DNA of 64,000 nucleotides from Bombyx mori (GCF_030269925.1 NC_085124.1:2542001-2606000), one strand, 5' to 3'. Shown: positions 24,798-35,960, counted from the first letter of the stretch. Notes: generated by a model not told the origin, from the sequence alone. Translations and numbers: made by a program.

Positions 24798-24957
24798 CTA
24801 CTGAGTTTTTCGCCGGATCTTCTCAGTGGATCGCGATCAGTTAAGTAAATTCAGCGAAGCACTGCTCTTGCTAGGGTTAGTGTTTAAATTCTCTCAGGTT
24901 GAGTCCGTGAGCTCGCCTACCGTAGCTGGAATAGCCTCTAAGACTACCAACGAATAT
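24798..24957 (+). repeat. family B retroelement 3'-end repeat
   Basis: 'ctgagtttttcgccggatct', 'tctcagtggatcgcgat' and 'ctctcaggttgagtccgtga' identify it. Diverged, no A-tail visible. Confidence 0.7.
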
Positions 24958-25119
24958 GTATGGACTGTTATTAAATAAACCAAGCCGAGGGCGGAGGTCG
25001 TGCCAGTAGTTATAGTAAAGTGGTGAGGTTAGCTTTAGATTGCTTTAATTAGCGTCCGAGACGAAAATAACATTCTGGCATATCAGTTACTTTTACACAC
25101 TGAGTATTATTGTTTTATC

Positions 25120-25340
25120 TATATCTAAACTAATATATAAATCTACAGTGGTTTTAAGGATGCTCCGTTATAACTACTGAGCCGTGCATCCGATTGACTT
25201 GAAACTTGGTATCCATGTAGAAAATACATGTACTTGATGAATAGGCTAATATTTATATGAGTGTTGGACTCCCTAATAATAATGACAATAAATAATAATA
25301 TTAATTTTAAATGCCCAGCGAAGCGGGGGAGTACGGCTAG
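25120..25340 (+). mobile_element. Helitron-like element (family H3)
   Basis: It starts near 'tctatatctaaactaatata' and ends 'gcgaagcgggggagtacggctag' with CTAG at 25337-25340 followed by T. An inverted relative is at 41848-42056 (shared 'gtatccatgtagaaaataca' and 'ggactccctaataataatga' type blocks). Confidence 0.65.
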
Positions 25341-25662
25341 TTATTACTATAACCTAATGGACAAAATCGATGTCTCCAATGAACACTACGCTAACTCCAA
25401 ATTCGTAGATATTTACAGGAGGAGCATTTAAACGAAAAAAGTTGATAAAATCTATATTATTGCAGATATATTTATGGTTTTTTTGTGTAGCTAGCTTAAT
25501 TACCCTTGCTTTGAACCCCATTAATAATGATTAATTGTAATACTTTTAACATAGTGAAGCGATTTGCGTGAAAAATTAAAATTTCCAACATTTTGAGTTA
25601 GAGTAGTGTTCATTGGAGGCATCGAAATAAAAGCGGGAAATTATGTATTTTTTTTTTTTCAG

Positions 25663-25792
25663 ATTCCGCGCTCTGTACAAGGGTTTGCTGCCGAAAGTTC
25701 TAAGGTTGGGCCCGGGAGGAGCGATAATGCTCGTCGTTTATGATTACGTATATCACTTTTTAGAAAATAAATTTCAACCGAAATCTATATAA
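25663..25792 (+). CDS. SLC25A21: mitochondrial 2-oxodicarboxylate carrier, exon 4 (terminal)
   Basis: A long pyrimidine tract and CAG (ending at 25662) precede the exon. The first base completes the Gly codon split by intron 3. It encodes FRALYKGLLPKVLRLGPGGA, then IMLVVYDYVYHFLENKFQPK, then SI and TAA at 25790-25792. 'LYKGLLPK..RLGPGGA.M...Y' is the conserved end of the third carrier repeat. The third intron, 6.9 kb, is the largest in the gene and has absorbed most of its transposons. Confidence 0.95.
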
Positions 25793-25799
25793 TTTGTAA

Positions 25800-26365
25800 A
25801 AAAAAAAACGAAAAAATACACCAAAGAGATGACATATTGTACATATCTCGGACTTCAAGGCTTATGCCGGATCAGTGCTCAATCAAATCACTAATTTAAA
25901 AAAAATATATGTGTATCGAAGAGATATTTTTAAAATGAATTATATGAAAATATATATATTTACCTGCATTTTACAAATGCTATTTTTATAAACGATAGTA
26001 AGTGCCTTATATACAGACTGTACTAGTTTATAGTTGTTTTTTATTCTGACGGTAGTTTTACAATCGTTAAAAATGTGTACACAAATATTAAAAATACAAT
26101 ATATCGCTTTTGTTGAAAAGCCCAATATTTTTATTATTTGACGATTTATTTTCAAGGTTTATTTATTGAAACTTGCACGGCACACCAGATAAGAGAAGCT
26201 TTTAATGTAACTTAAGAGAAATGCGGTGGCTTCACATAAAATGTAAACGCATTTTTGATATTAGCGCCATCTGTTGACGGATGTGCGAATTGCGTTAACT
26301 CATGAAACATTACGTGAAGATCTACTATCTTAATGAAATGGCGACCTAATCTTTGACAGTTGATT
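25800..26365. other. 3' flank of SLC25A21
   Basis: AT-rich downstream region, presumably 3' UTR in part. I see no unambiguous AATAAA directly after the stop codon. No repeat identified. Confidence 0.4.
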
Positions 26366-26366
26366 A

Positions 26367-26685
26367 CCTAATTTAGATTAATTTAGAATTGACATCGAAT
26401 TTTTGCTGGTGGTAGAACTAATTTAGATTAATTTAGAATTGACATCAAATTTTTACTGGTGGTAGGACCTCTTGTGAGTCCGCACGGGTAGGTACCACCG
26501 CCCCGCCTGTTTCTGCCGTGAAGCAGTAATGCATCTCGGTTTGAGGGGGGGGGCAGCCGTTGTAACTATACTGATACCTTAGAACTTATATCTCAATGTG
26601 TGTGGCGCATTTACGTTGTAGATGTCTATGGGCTCCAGTAACCACTTAACACCAGGTGGGCTGTGAGATCGTCCACACATCTAGG
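26367..26685 (+). repeat. Bm1-type SINE preceded by a ~49-bp direct duplication
   Basis: Bm1 body at 26455-26685. Just before it, 'aatttagattaatttagaat' plus 'tgacatcRaatttttRctgg' occurs twice in tandem (about 26370-26414 and 26419-26463). The first copy already ends in the SINE start 'ctggtggtag', so the duplicated unit includes the SINE 5' edge. Confidence 0.85.
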
Positions 26686-26689
26686 CACA

Positions 26690-27110
26690 TCTAATAGATT
26701 CTCTTTTGCGAAGTGTAGAGAATGTAATAACTAAGTCTGCGTGAAGTGTACTTCATTTTTGTTAAAATATCTCCATATGACTCGTTAGTATTAATTTGTT
26801 GTTGTGAAGATTAAACCAATTGCTTTTTCAAAAAATTCAAGTTTTGATGTGACCGTGATTTCTTCCCACTGGCATAATTGTTATAGTCGCGCAGCTGACA
26901 GATATTGGCATGGGAACGGAATAAATGACACGATTTTTGGAAAACTAATTTTATTTAGTTTAATACACAATTTGAAAAGCATTTATTTTAGTAAATCTAC
27001 TCTTATTTTATAGAATTTATGTATTTTCGAGTGCAATTATATGTGACAATGTTAAGTGAAAATTTATTGTATTAATTAAATATTAATTGTTAATAAGAGG
27101 GTTTTTATTT
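26690..27110. other. intergenic, nothing recognised
   Basis: AT-rich, no coding or repeat resemblance found. Confidence 0.4.
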
Positions 27111-27114
27111 CAAA

Positions 27115-27386
27115 CTAGTTGACCGAGCAGACTTCGTAGTGCCTCAATCGATAAATAAAATACCTAAATTTTGTATCAAATAAACTTAAAATAAACAAAA
27201 GGAATCCGTCCGACGGGCGACACATCAAAGGAAAAACAAAATTGTTATTTTTATTGAATTCCGAGTATTTTCATATTTATTTACCTTTAAAACCTTCTCT
27301 GGACTTCCACAAATAATTCAAGACCAAAATTAGCCAAATCGGTCCGTTCTCGAGTTTTAGCGAGACTCATTTTTATATATATAGAG
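27115..27386 (-). mobile_element. Helitron-like element (family H1)
   Basis: Close relative of 11960-12225: CTAG at 27115-27118, then 'gcagacttcgtagtgcctca', 'ggaatccgtccgac', 'cacatcaaaggaaaaacaaa' and a TATA-rich other end. Confidence 0.7.
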
Positions 27387-27451
27387 ATTGTTTGATAAGA
27401 AACAGTCGTCGTTCATGGACTGATCAGTTCGAAGATGTTCGTGAGGCAATG

Positions 27452-27659
27452 TTTTTAACCCTCAGACACAGCCCACTGAGTTACTCGCCGGATCTTCTCA
27501 GTGGGTCGCGTTTCCGATCCGGTGGTAGATTCTGCGAAGCACGGCTCTTGCTAGGGTTCGTGTTAGCATCGTCGTCAGGTTTGAGCCCCGTGAGCTCACC
27601 TACTAGTTAAGTTTACGCTGAAGGCTATTCAACGTTCTCAGCTTAGGTAGGAGAAAAAA
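27452..27659 (+). repeat. family B retroelement 3'-end repeat
   Basis: 'ccctcagacacagcccactg', 'gccggatcttctcagtgggt', 'gagccccgtgagctcaccta' and 'gcttaggtaggagaaaaaag'. Confidence 0.85.
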
Positions 27660-27843
27660 GCGCAATGTATAAAAATAAAACAATCCTTTACTTATAATTT
27701 ATATTTAAACTTATCAAAATCACTTCAATTTATTATTGAACTTTGGTACAAAATATGGTTCTAATAAATTAAGACAAACCGCCTATTAAAAATAGTTCTC
27801 TGTGATTTCTTATCATTATTGATACAAATCGATCAGATTTTAA

Positions 27844-28064
27844 CCCTTTAACTGCCATGTAGGTTCAGAATTGCCTAACATTGCCTTCTTTTGGTATGGT
27901 ATGGTATGTTTTAGTCCTTAAGGTCTCTTAGAAATAAATTAATTACACTATCGTTCGGATTCGTCATAGTCTACTAGACATTCCGACGCCTTAGTATCAG
28001 AAATCGACATAATTACTTCATTGCGCCGCGTAGGGCACCGGTGACCTACACGGGAGTCAAAGGG
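27844..28064. mobile_element. piggyBac-type MITE
   Basis: Flanked by TTAA (27840-27843, 28065-28068). Ends CCCTTTAACTGCCATGTAGG and the inverse of CCCTTTGACTCCCGTGTAGG. Same family as 1156-1420, also sharing 'gtagggcac.ggtgacctaca' at one end. Confidence 0.8.
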
Positions 28065-28234
28065 TTAAATTAGTTTTAGAGATGCGCAATTTTATCTATG
28101 GAGCCGGCATTCAAAGGGGCATATAAATCGTTCATTAAATTATACCAGCACTTTGTTATCGACCGTGTTTGTATATTTGCGTTAACCTCTTTGGTAAGGT
28201 CAGTGGTATTGAGGACATGTCAAATTAAGTCTAT

Positions 28235-28515
28235 ATGAGTCGTCTATTATCAAAGGTGGCAATCTGTGCATTTGGACAAAAAAAATGTTATTGATATGTC
28301 AATACAGATTGATTTCAATATAATCGTCTCCTTCAAAGAATACGGTTCAAAACCTGCATTAAATAAAGGTTAATACTTAACCTGTTATTTATCTAAGATG
28401 TCGTTCAGAAGAGTTTTGTGACTGCCAATGGAATACAAAGTCAATAATTCGTTTTTCTGATTTACCAATAATTGTCCAAAAGTCACATTGCCGGCTTTGA
28501 TAATAGTCGCCTCAT
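28235..28515 (+). mobile_element. MITE with 'atgagtcg' terminal inverted repeats, copy 1
   Basis: Ends 'atgagtcgtctattatcaaa' and the inverse of 'atgaggcgactattatcaaa'. 281 bp, no coding. A near-identical copy in the opposite orientation lies at 36928-37206, differing by only a handful of positions by eye. Confidence 0.85.
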
Positions 28516-28546
28516 ATACTATTATTTAACGAGTCTTCTATTATCG

Positions 28547-28746
28547 TTTAAATGGGTGGACGAGCTCACGGCCGACCGGGGTTAAGTGGTTACCGGAGTC
28601 CATAGGAATTAGCAACGCAAATGCCGTCACCCATCTTGAGATATGAGTTCTAAGTTTTTACAGTACAACGGCTGCCCCACTCTTCATATCGAAACGCATT
28701 ACTGCTTCACGGCAGGGTCTTTGTACCTATTCAAGCGGGCTCACAA
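28547..28746 (-). repeat. Bm1-type SINE, truncated and diverged
   Basis: 'aaatgggtggacgagctcac' through 'cgcattactgcttcacggca' and 'gggctcacaag'. A short internal part is deleted. Confidence 0.8.
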
Positions 28747-28995
28747 GAATCTCCAAAAAAACCTTAAATTTTCCCGATATTTCGGGAACTCATAATATGA
28801 AACTCAGGAAGAATAATAGTGTAAATTTGCGTAGATATAACGTAGACCTTTTTTGTATTTCATAGATGCGGTGTGCGCGCTCGCTTGACGTTAAGTGGTT
28901 ATTTAGGAGCTCAATCAAATTTTTATTGTATAATGGCCGTTTCAAGTTCCACACATGATTAGTGGCAGGCAGCAAGGAAAAGCTCAACTTGTAAC

Positions 28996-29129
28996 TTAAC
29001 CCACTGGATTTCTCGTCGGATCTCCTCAGTGGGTCGCGTTTTCGATCCGGTGGTAGATTCAGCGAAGCACTGCTCTTGCTAGTGCTAGTGTCAGCAAATT
29101 CTCTCAGGTTGAGCCCGTGAGGTCGCCAA
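28996..29129 (+). repeat. family B retroelement 3'-end repeat
   Basis: 'cctcagtgggtcgcgttttc', 'gatccggtggtagattcagc' and 'ctctcaggttgagcccgtga'. 3' tail absent. Confidence 0.75.
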
Positions 29130-29344
29130 CACATTCAGTGAAGCTAGTATAATTCCTCAAGATAAGTGGGTCACAGACAAAAAGGTGTCAGAAATAAACA
29201 AAACAATTTTACCTACCGTGAGGACTTACTAAACTCACCCAAAAACATTCAAATTTACAAAATTACTGTCTCTCTGTGACGGCATTAAGTCTGAAAAATC
29301 TAACTAAAATCTTCCTCTAATCTAATAAAGTCGGGAAGTACTAT

Positions 29345-29482
29345 TTAGACCAGTTTAGCGTTTATAAGAACGCAAACTAAGTCGCCATGTTCACTTTGGA
29401 GCTCCCACTTTACTTCCACTGTCACCTTAGGATAAGACTTCAGGATAGGCAGTGTTGCTTTATAATCCGCCAGGGTTCCCTC
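29345..29482 (-). CDS. Npc2: NPC2-like secreted sterol-binding protein, exon 4 (terminal)
   Basis: Minus strand: acceptor TATTCCAG precedes 29482 and the stop TAA is at 29347-29345. It encodes 45 residues in phase 0: EGTLADYKATLPILKSYPKV, then TVEVKWELQSEHGDLVCVLI, then NAKLV. This is the C-terminal beta-strand region of the ML (MD-2-related lipid recognition) fold: '..Y...LPI...YP.....V.WEL....G...C......', with the last of six cysteines (residue 137). See exon 1 for the full protein. Confidence 0.93.
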   Translation of the reverse strand, partial: EGTLADYKATLPILKSYPKVTVEVKWELQSEHGDLVCVLINAKLV

Positions 29483-29489
29483 CTGGAAT

Positions 29490-30480
29490 AGAAGAACAAA
29501 AAAAATTGGCTTCTTTTATTGCATAGACGGGTGAATAAACTCACATCACTACGTGCTATAATCACGCATCGCCGACACGCAATTTAGATTTATTTAAAAT
29601 ATCTATAACGTTTTAATAAAGTAGTATTTCATTTAATTAATGCTCAATAAATTCATGAATAAAATAAAACTTGTAACTTCATTGGGGCCCAATGTACTTT
29701 ACTAAAAAATGATATTTAGAAACAATTAGATTTTAGGTTTTAATTGCGAGGATTTTAATCGTTACTAATCCAAATATGTTACATCTTAAGTCACTCCCGG
29801 TCTCTAGCTTAAGTAGAGCGTGCTCCAGAACAAACGAGTGGGGATCGCCGTCCTGTGTCGCTACAGTAGGGCGTTTCGATTTGCCGATAGCGCGGTAGTT
29901 ATTGGTACAATTACCAATGCATCCGAGACTTCGATTATGGGTGTCGTGGCGTGCAACCTCTTTGACAGGACATAGACTAAGACTGAGACTTGACAGGTGA
30001 ATCGAAAAGAAACAAAAGAAAGAAATGGAACGAGGGCAGACGTGACAAGCGGCCTCCTAAAAGACGTACACGAACCAGACGACAACGAACGAACCGACCG
30101 TTCACATATATGGCCGAGTGGGAAGATCGGTACTTTTTGGTTAATTCACACTGGCACACTAATTTTATTTTAAAATGAGAAAATATAAATGACAGATACA
30201 AAAATTGACATGACGATGTTACGAATATGTATGTAGTATTTTTTTGAAAGAATAAAAGATTTTGTTGTTCCATTAAATATCCACTAGATTTCGCCATACC
30301 GTCCCACATCTTTTTGGGGTACATAAAATAGACGACAAACAGACAAACCAACCGTTTAGTGCATAGATATACACTTAATAGTTTAGTGGGTGAAGGTTGA
30401 TAATGGCGCGTTGCGGGACTAGCGCAGGTAACGGGGCTCATGTTGTATTAGGAAGGTAAAGACGGGTATCCTGGTTCTTT
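29490..30480 (-). other. NPC2-like gene, intron 3
   Basis: About 1 kb, AT-rich. A short Lys/Arg-rich open frame at 29990-30178 on the plus strand has no family resemblance and I do not call it. No repeat recognised. Confidence 0.5.
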
Positions 30481-30485
30481 CGTAC

Positions 30486-30604
30486 CTTGAGGGGGCAGGT
30501 CAGCCCGTTGTCCTTGCACGCGTCAGACTCCGGCAGGGGGAACGGTATCGGGATGTTCATGATGACCCCGTGAACTTCTGTATTTATGCGATCGATGTTG
30601 TGCA
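30486..30604 (-). CDS. Npc2: NPC2-like secreted sterol-binding protein, exon 3
   Basis: Minus strand: acceptor TTTCCAG precedes 30604 and a GTACGA donor follows 30486. 119 nt; the first two bases complete a Leu codon begun in exon 2. It encodes HNIDRINTEVHGVIMNIPIP, then FPLPESDACKDNGLTCPLK. The 'V.G.......PFP.P..D.CK....CP' core is the NPC2 hallmark around the sterol-binding pocket and holds two of the six cysteines (residues 90 and 97). Confidence 0.94.
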
Positions 30605-30647
30605 CTGGAAATTCAAAACATATTACTCTTTGTTGCTACGGATCGCT

Positions 30648-30730
30648 CGACGAACTCACGGCCCATACAGCTTACCTGGTGCTTAGTGGTTACCGGAACC
30701 GAGAATTTGTTAATTGAGCTATCCACAGAC
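30648..30730 (-). repeat. Bm1 3'-end fragment
   Basis: 'gacgaactcacggcccat', 'cctggtgcttagtggttacc' and 'gg.acc'. Diverged and short. Confidence 0.5.
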
Positions 30731-30782
30731 ACGAAGTCAAAGACCCAATCGTATGATTGGTTGGCGTAAATGGGAACGTCTT

Positions 30783-31000
30783 ACTGGTGCTAGAACGTCT
30801 TGTGAGCCCGCACGGGTAGGTGTCACCAACCTGCCTATTTCTGCCGTGAAGCAGTAATGCGTTTCGGTTTGAAGGGTAGTGCAGACGTTGTACTGTAATA
30901 AACTTACACTTTTGAACTCACGTCTTAGGGTTGTTACGTAGGTAGTTGATATGTAGTTTTGGGTACCACCGTGGGTCAGTAACCACTTAACAGGTGAACT
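30783..31000 (+). repeat. Bm1-type SINE, diverged
   Basis: 'actggtgctagaacgtcttg' through 'gaagcagtaatgcgtttcgg' to 'gtaaccacttaacaggtgaa'. The middle is diverged. Confidence 0.8.
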
Positions 31001-31114
31001 GCAAAGCACGACTGTTATACATCAGTAATAGGCAAAGTGGTACTTATCCTATGTTTGTTTTGCCGGTTTGATTTTCGTTACACGCTCATCGTGGCAATGG
31101 TTGGAAAAGGCTTT

Positions 31115-31430
31115 TTAGGCGCTTCGATTGTGGGAAAACAGATAGTATTTTACTATGTATAGGAAAATCATGCATATTATGATGCTTTTGTACATAGGCC
31201 TAGATATTCTGGCCAGTCCTGTGCTGCTTGCATCCCGCATTTTCAGAGTATCATAACTATACACTGCCTTCGCCAATCCGTATACCAAGTGTGGCGATTG
31301 GTAACCCCCCCCCCGCTCCCAAGATGGTTGATACGAGGATTGGGACTTAGGAATAGATCGGATAGACAGAGTGAGAGCACTACAGAACAAGTCACGATCC
31401 TCAAGAAGAAGGGAAAAACTGCGAAGGAAG
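31115..31430. repeat. possible old LINE remnant
   Basis: The minus-strand translation around 31190-31280 (GLAKAVYSYDTLKMRDASST) has a non-LTR flavour but no diagnostic motif. Includes a C-run at 31306-31314. Low certainty. Confidence 0.25.
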
Positions 31431-31635
31431 GATTTTTTTATTTTTATTTTATTGTCTAGATGTGTGGACGAGCTCACAGCCCACCTGGTGTTAAGTGGTT
31501 ACTGGAACCCATAGACATCTAAAACGTAAATGTGCCACACACCTTGAGATATAAGTTCTAAGGTCTCACTTTAGATACAACGGCTGCCCCACCCTTCGAA
31601 CCGAAGCGCATTACTGCTTCACGGCGGAAATAGGC
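31431..31635 (-). repeat. Bm1-type SINE, 5' truncated
   Basis: T-rich start, 'gtgtggacgagctcacagcc' to 'attactgcttcacggcggaa'. It then switches at about 31636 to a plus-strand Bm1 3' end ('gctctggtaaccatttaa...gagctcttccagttatct', 31640-31700), so two pieces meet in inverse orientation. Confidence 0.8.
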
Positions 31636-31875
31636 TTTGAGCTCTGGTAACCATTTAAATCCATGATGAGTCATGAGCTCTTCCAGTTATCTAGGCAATG
31701 AAAATATGAATAACAATAAGAAACATCACATGATCTTCATTAAAACACCACAACTGATTCAAAACTACTAATTTCGTAAATCTTAACTGACCCTGACTGA
31801 GAATTTTAAAAAGAGCCCTTAGTCACCAATCAATCATGCGTTTGTAGGTGTAACATATAAAATTCAACAATTTTC

Positions 31876-31976
31876 CTTCACCCTGTAAACCGAAACGCAT
31901 TACTGCTTCACGGCAGAAATAGGCGGGGCGGTGGTACCTACCCGTGCGGACTCACAAGAGGTCCTACCACCAGTAA
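31876..31976 (-). repeat. Bm1-type SINE, 5' half only
   Basis: 'cgaaacgcattactgcttca' to 'ggtcctaccaccagtaat'. The 3' half is missing. Confidence 0.85.
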
Positions 31977-32038
31977 TAGTTAATATTACGTCGTATAAAA
32001 ATGGTATGTAATGTGTAAGTTACGAGTATTCCACTCAC

Positions 32039-32152
32039 GTGGTGTAAACTGCAGGCCGATCGTGGCGTCTGTGTTTCTCTTCAGTATACAATGACTGGAC
32101 GACTCTTCGCATCCGCTCACCGTCACGTTGTGGACTGTCGCTAGTTTGGACC
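32039..32152 (-). CDS. Npc2: NPC2-like secreted sterol-binding protein, exon 2
   Basis: Minus strand: acceptor TTTTACAG precedes 32152 and a GTGAGT donor begins at 32038. 114 nt: two bases complete the Gly codon of exon 1, one base is left for exon 3. It encodes SKLATVHNVTVSGCEESSSH, then CILKRNTDATIGLQFTP. It carries Cys 37 and 44 and an N-glycosylation sequon NVT at residues 31-33, near the usual NPC2 position ('V..V.VS.C....C.L..G......F.'). Confidence 0.93.
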
Positions 32153-32250
32153 CTGTAAAATCAGAATTATAACATTAACTTTACAATCGCTAGCCTATTT
32201 TAATAGTCATCTCTTTGGTTGGGTGGTTGCTGATCGATTGCTATTTCACT

Positions 32251-32568
32251 TTTTCTTTTTTTTTTTCCTGCCTAAGCTGATGGCCTTGAGAGGCTATTTC
32301 AGCGGAACCTTAACTAGTAGGTGAGCTCACGGGGCTCAAACCTGAGGACGTTGCTGACACGAACCCTAGCAAGAGTCGTGCTTCGCAGAATCTACTGCCG
32401 GATCGGAAACGCGACCCACTGAGAAGATCCGGCGAGAAACTCAGTGGACTGTGTCTGAGGGTTAATTTACTCGTCGAGCCCTTCGTCGCAAGCGACGGAT
32501 TTGACGAGAACGGTGACCGGTGCTTGAGGTACCTAAAAGCACGGTCAGTGGATCGGGAGGATCCTAAA
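32251..32568 (-). repeat. family B retroelement 3'-end repeat, longer copy
   Basis: Minus strand with T-run at 32251-32266, 'gcctaagctgatggccttga', 'gacccactgagaagatccgg' and an extended 5' part 'ctcgtcgagcccttcgtcgc' up to 'ggatcgggaggatccta'. One of the longest copies in the window. Confidence 0.85.
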
Positions 32569-32744
32569 TGACGTGTTTGCTATTTCACGAGATTTGGCTT
32601 TGAGACAGTATTTTTGGGAAATATTTTGCATAGTTCTTCTATATGGGCGTCCTCGAAGTTTCTTGTGTTAAATAGTTATCATAGCCCATTTAGAAGTCGT
32701 GCATGTCTAATGCATACGAGAAAAACCCATCGTGTTTAATTAAG

Positions 32745-33000
32745 TTTTTTTATTGTTATTTTTATTGCTTAGATGCGTGGACGATTCCACAGCCCACCTG
32801 GTGTTAAGTGGTTACTGAAGTCCATAGGCATCTACAACGTAAAAGCCGCCATGCACCTTGAGATATGAGTTCTAAAGTCTCAAGTATAGTTACGACGGCT
32901 GCCCCACGCTTCAAACTGAAACGCATTACTGCTTCACGGCAGAAATAGGCAGGGTGGTGGTACCTACCCGTGTGGACTCACAAGAGGTCCTACCACCAGT
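32745..33000 (-). repeat. Bm1-type SINE
   Basis: T-rich start to 'ggtcctaccaccagt'. Full body. Confidence 0.93.
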
Positions 33001-34020
33001 AAACCAGTAACTTGTCTTATATCTTTAATTAATTAATCTGGCTTTTATAAATGGTGTTGGCCCGATGTTGCTGACGAAGAATGTCAATAAAATATTGTTG
33101 TCAGTGCTTAAGTTCATTTATATAATAAGTGGTATTTCTTAATCTTCTTCATTTATAATTTTCTTTGGGTGGAAACGAGTTGTAAACATAATTAAAGCTA
33201 ATTTTACGGTTCGATCTTGTCTTTGTTATCTAATGTCATTATTGATTTTTTGTCGTTTCGAATATTATTATTCAGTTTTCGCAGTCACGACAATTAAGGC
33301 GTTGTTAAATTACAATTTAATATTGTGCTAATTGTTTTTTTTTTTTTTTTTTTTATTGTCTTTATGACGCCTAGCCGGACAGAGGTACTCGCATGCCAAG
33401 TGTAAGTCGCTATTAAACAAACTAAATGTTTTTTATTCTACCTATTCCGGTAGCCCTTAGGGGTTATGCCAGCTAAACCGTGCGAGTCCAAATGCTGTCG
33501 TCCAGTTTCCTATATGAGATAAAAGTTTCTATTGCATTAGAACCAACATCTTACGTCGTTTGATTGTTTCGTAATAGAAAGGCTGTGGCGCTCGCCAGCA
33601 TTTAAGGTAGGATATAGAATCTGAGATGAATTAAAAAGATATTTAATTGAGAAATGACAGCCGTAAATGCTATGAGTACATTTAAAAAAAACATTCGCAT
33701 TCGCTTACAAAACTTTACTAATCAGTTGAAGACTACATCGATTCTTCTATACCTATAAAGTATCCACGAAACGTATGATGCATAAACAATACTGGTCACG
33801 GTTTTTACAATTCCAAAGCAAAATTGATACAATAGTTAAGCTATTGTGGATGATGCATTGAATGGACTCAATTTATCAGTGTACTGAATCATTGAATTTC
33901 GACACCGGGTAACGTAATTATTGGATGAGCCGCTATTGTGTCGACAACAATGACGTTTGACGTTTATATCGCTGTCAATGAGTCATCCAATGACAACTAC
34001 AAGTATAAGAGTTCAGAGTA

Positions 34021-34206
34021 TTCTCTGAGTTTCTCGCCGAATCTTCTCAGTGGGTTGGATTTCCGATCCGGTGGTAGATTCTGCGAAGCACTGCTCTTGC
34101 TGGGGCCAGTGTTAGTAACACCTCCGGTTTGCGCCCCGAGAGCTCACCTACACGCTAGGGTAAAGCTGAAATAGCCTCTCAAGGCTATCAGCATAGGTAG
34201 GCAAAA
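34021..34206 (+). repeat. family B retroelement 3'-end repeat
   Basis: 'ctgagtttctcgccgaatct' to 'atcagcataggtaggcaaaa'. Confidence 0.82.
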
Positions 34207-34961
34207 ATGGCGCTTGTTGTATATACGCGCTGGTTCGACAATATAAGTGTAATTGGCGTGTAATTTGTATTACATTGCGCTAACTGCTCGAAACATGACA
34301 GACGTGCATCTTTTTCTAACGCGAGCGTTATAGGGAAATGGACAATGACTAGAGGAATAGTTGAGAGCATTATAGTAATTATTACTCGCGGCATCGCCCG
34401 CGCGGTCAAGGAAAAATGCAGTGTAGTTTTCCGTGAGAACATTGTGATGTTTTTTCGAGCTCAAAGGTAGCATTCTCACTCTCCTGACCTAAAATTAATC
34501 ATGGCGATCTGTTGCTTCGTTTATTACTAATTTAAATGTGAGTGTGTTTGTTTGTTCACCGTTCATGTCTATACGTATTTCAGGTATATATTCGTATTGT
34601 TAGAGGCATGCATTCTTAATCATTTACCAGTAATTAGTTTTAGATTTAAGATAGATTCGCCAACATTGTTATTTGAAAGAAAAAAGTATTTATTTGGCGC
34701 AAAAATATGCTATGCGACCTTGCTTGCTACATGATATTATTTACATCGCGTTGTCATGCCCTCTGGTAACCACAATGACATTGTCTATAGATAACAACAG
34801 CGGTACAAAAACTGAAAAAATTAAATCCTCGAATAACGTTCGAAAAAGTACGTCACTGTGAGATCTTCTCTGTTGCCGATGCTCACGTGCATGATGCACA
34901 AATTTTCTTACCGGTCACCGTGTAACTAAACCATAGAGTAAGCCCACAAAGTGTCTCACCG

Positions 34962-35134
34962 GTGTGCTTATTGCGAGTTTTTTAACGTTCTCGATAGCGT
35001 AAAAGTTAAGTCAAATTTGTATGCAGTTGAAACAGCGCCCCTAGTGGCAAACGTAGGCATAATTTCCAACATCATACAAATATGAGTTAACTTTAACTCT
35101 ATCGAGAACGTTAAGAAACTCGCACTAAGCACAC
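34962..35134. mobile_element. MITE with ~48-bp terminal inverted repeats
   Basis: Ends 'gtgtgcttattgcgag' and its inverse 'ctcgcactaagcacac'. The match continues through 'taacgttctcgata' and 'agttaa', so nearly 100 of 173 bp are inverted repeat. Partial relatives are at 43965-44037 and 48262-48333. Confidence 0.82.
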
Positions 35135-35135
35135 A

Positions 35136-35307
35136 CGGATCTTTTCAGTGAGTCGCGATTCCGATGCGATGCTAGAATATGCGAAGCAATGCTCTTGCTA
35201 TGGCTAGCAATTTCTCTCAGATTGAGCCCGTGAGCTCGCCTAACCGTTCGTGCGTAACTGGAAAAGCCCCTTAGACCAACTATCACCGAATGGGTAGGAG
35301 AAAAAAA
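35136..35307 (+). repeat. family B retroelement 3'-end repeat
   Basis: It follows the MITE directly: 'ggatcttttcagtgagtcgc' to 'gggtaggagaaaaaaa'. Confidence 0.75.
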
Positions 35308-35725
35308 TATTTCAAAATGGCCGTCTTAATAAAGTCAAAATTTAAAATCGACAATTCTTGGAAATCGTTCAGCGCCGCATTTTGTTTGCTTATTATTTTT
35401 GTATTCAAATTTATATGTTATCAGCATAAAATAATGCCACATTAACAGCTGTAATCAGTCATAAATGAAAATGGTTCAATGACCTTTGATTTGATTGAAC
35501 TAGCAGTAATTAGCATAAAGTATTCTCTGATAATTTTGTACATACAATTTGTAATCAGAACTCTTTGTAATGCGACGATTAAATAATATGAATGATTTTA
35601 CCTAAACCATACAAAATGTAAGTATAACGATTAATCACTTCAACAAACGATCAAATATCAAAAACTTGCTAAGAGTTTGCTTAATATAAAGTTTAGACTA
35701 TTACACATGGCAATACATTACAATG

Positions 35726-35960
35726 TTTTTTTTTTTTTTTCTTAGATCGGTGGACGAGCTCACAGCCCACCTGGTGTTAAGTGGATACTGGAGCCCATAG
35801 ACATCAACAACGTAAATGCGCCACCCACCTTGAGATATAAGTTCTAAGATCTCAGTATAGTTACAACGGCTGCCCCACCCTTCAAATCGAAACGCATTAC
35901 TGCTTCACGGCAGAAATAAGCAGGGTGGTGGTACCTACCCGTGCGGACCTACCACCAGTA
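35726..35960 (-). repeat. Bm1-type SINE with 11-bp target duplication
   Basis: The T-run and antisense body are flanked by ACATTACAATG at 35715-35725 and again at 35964-35974. It lacks the usual 'ctcacaagaggt' block near the head. Confidence 0.92.

Noticed and set aside
29990..30178. Lys/Arg-rich 62-codon plus-strand frame
   Set aside because: Antisense to the NPC2 intron, no conserved motif or splice context; composition alone explains it.
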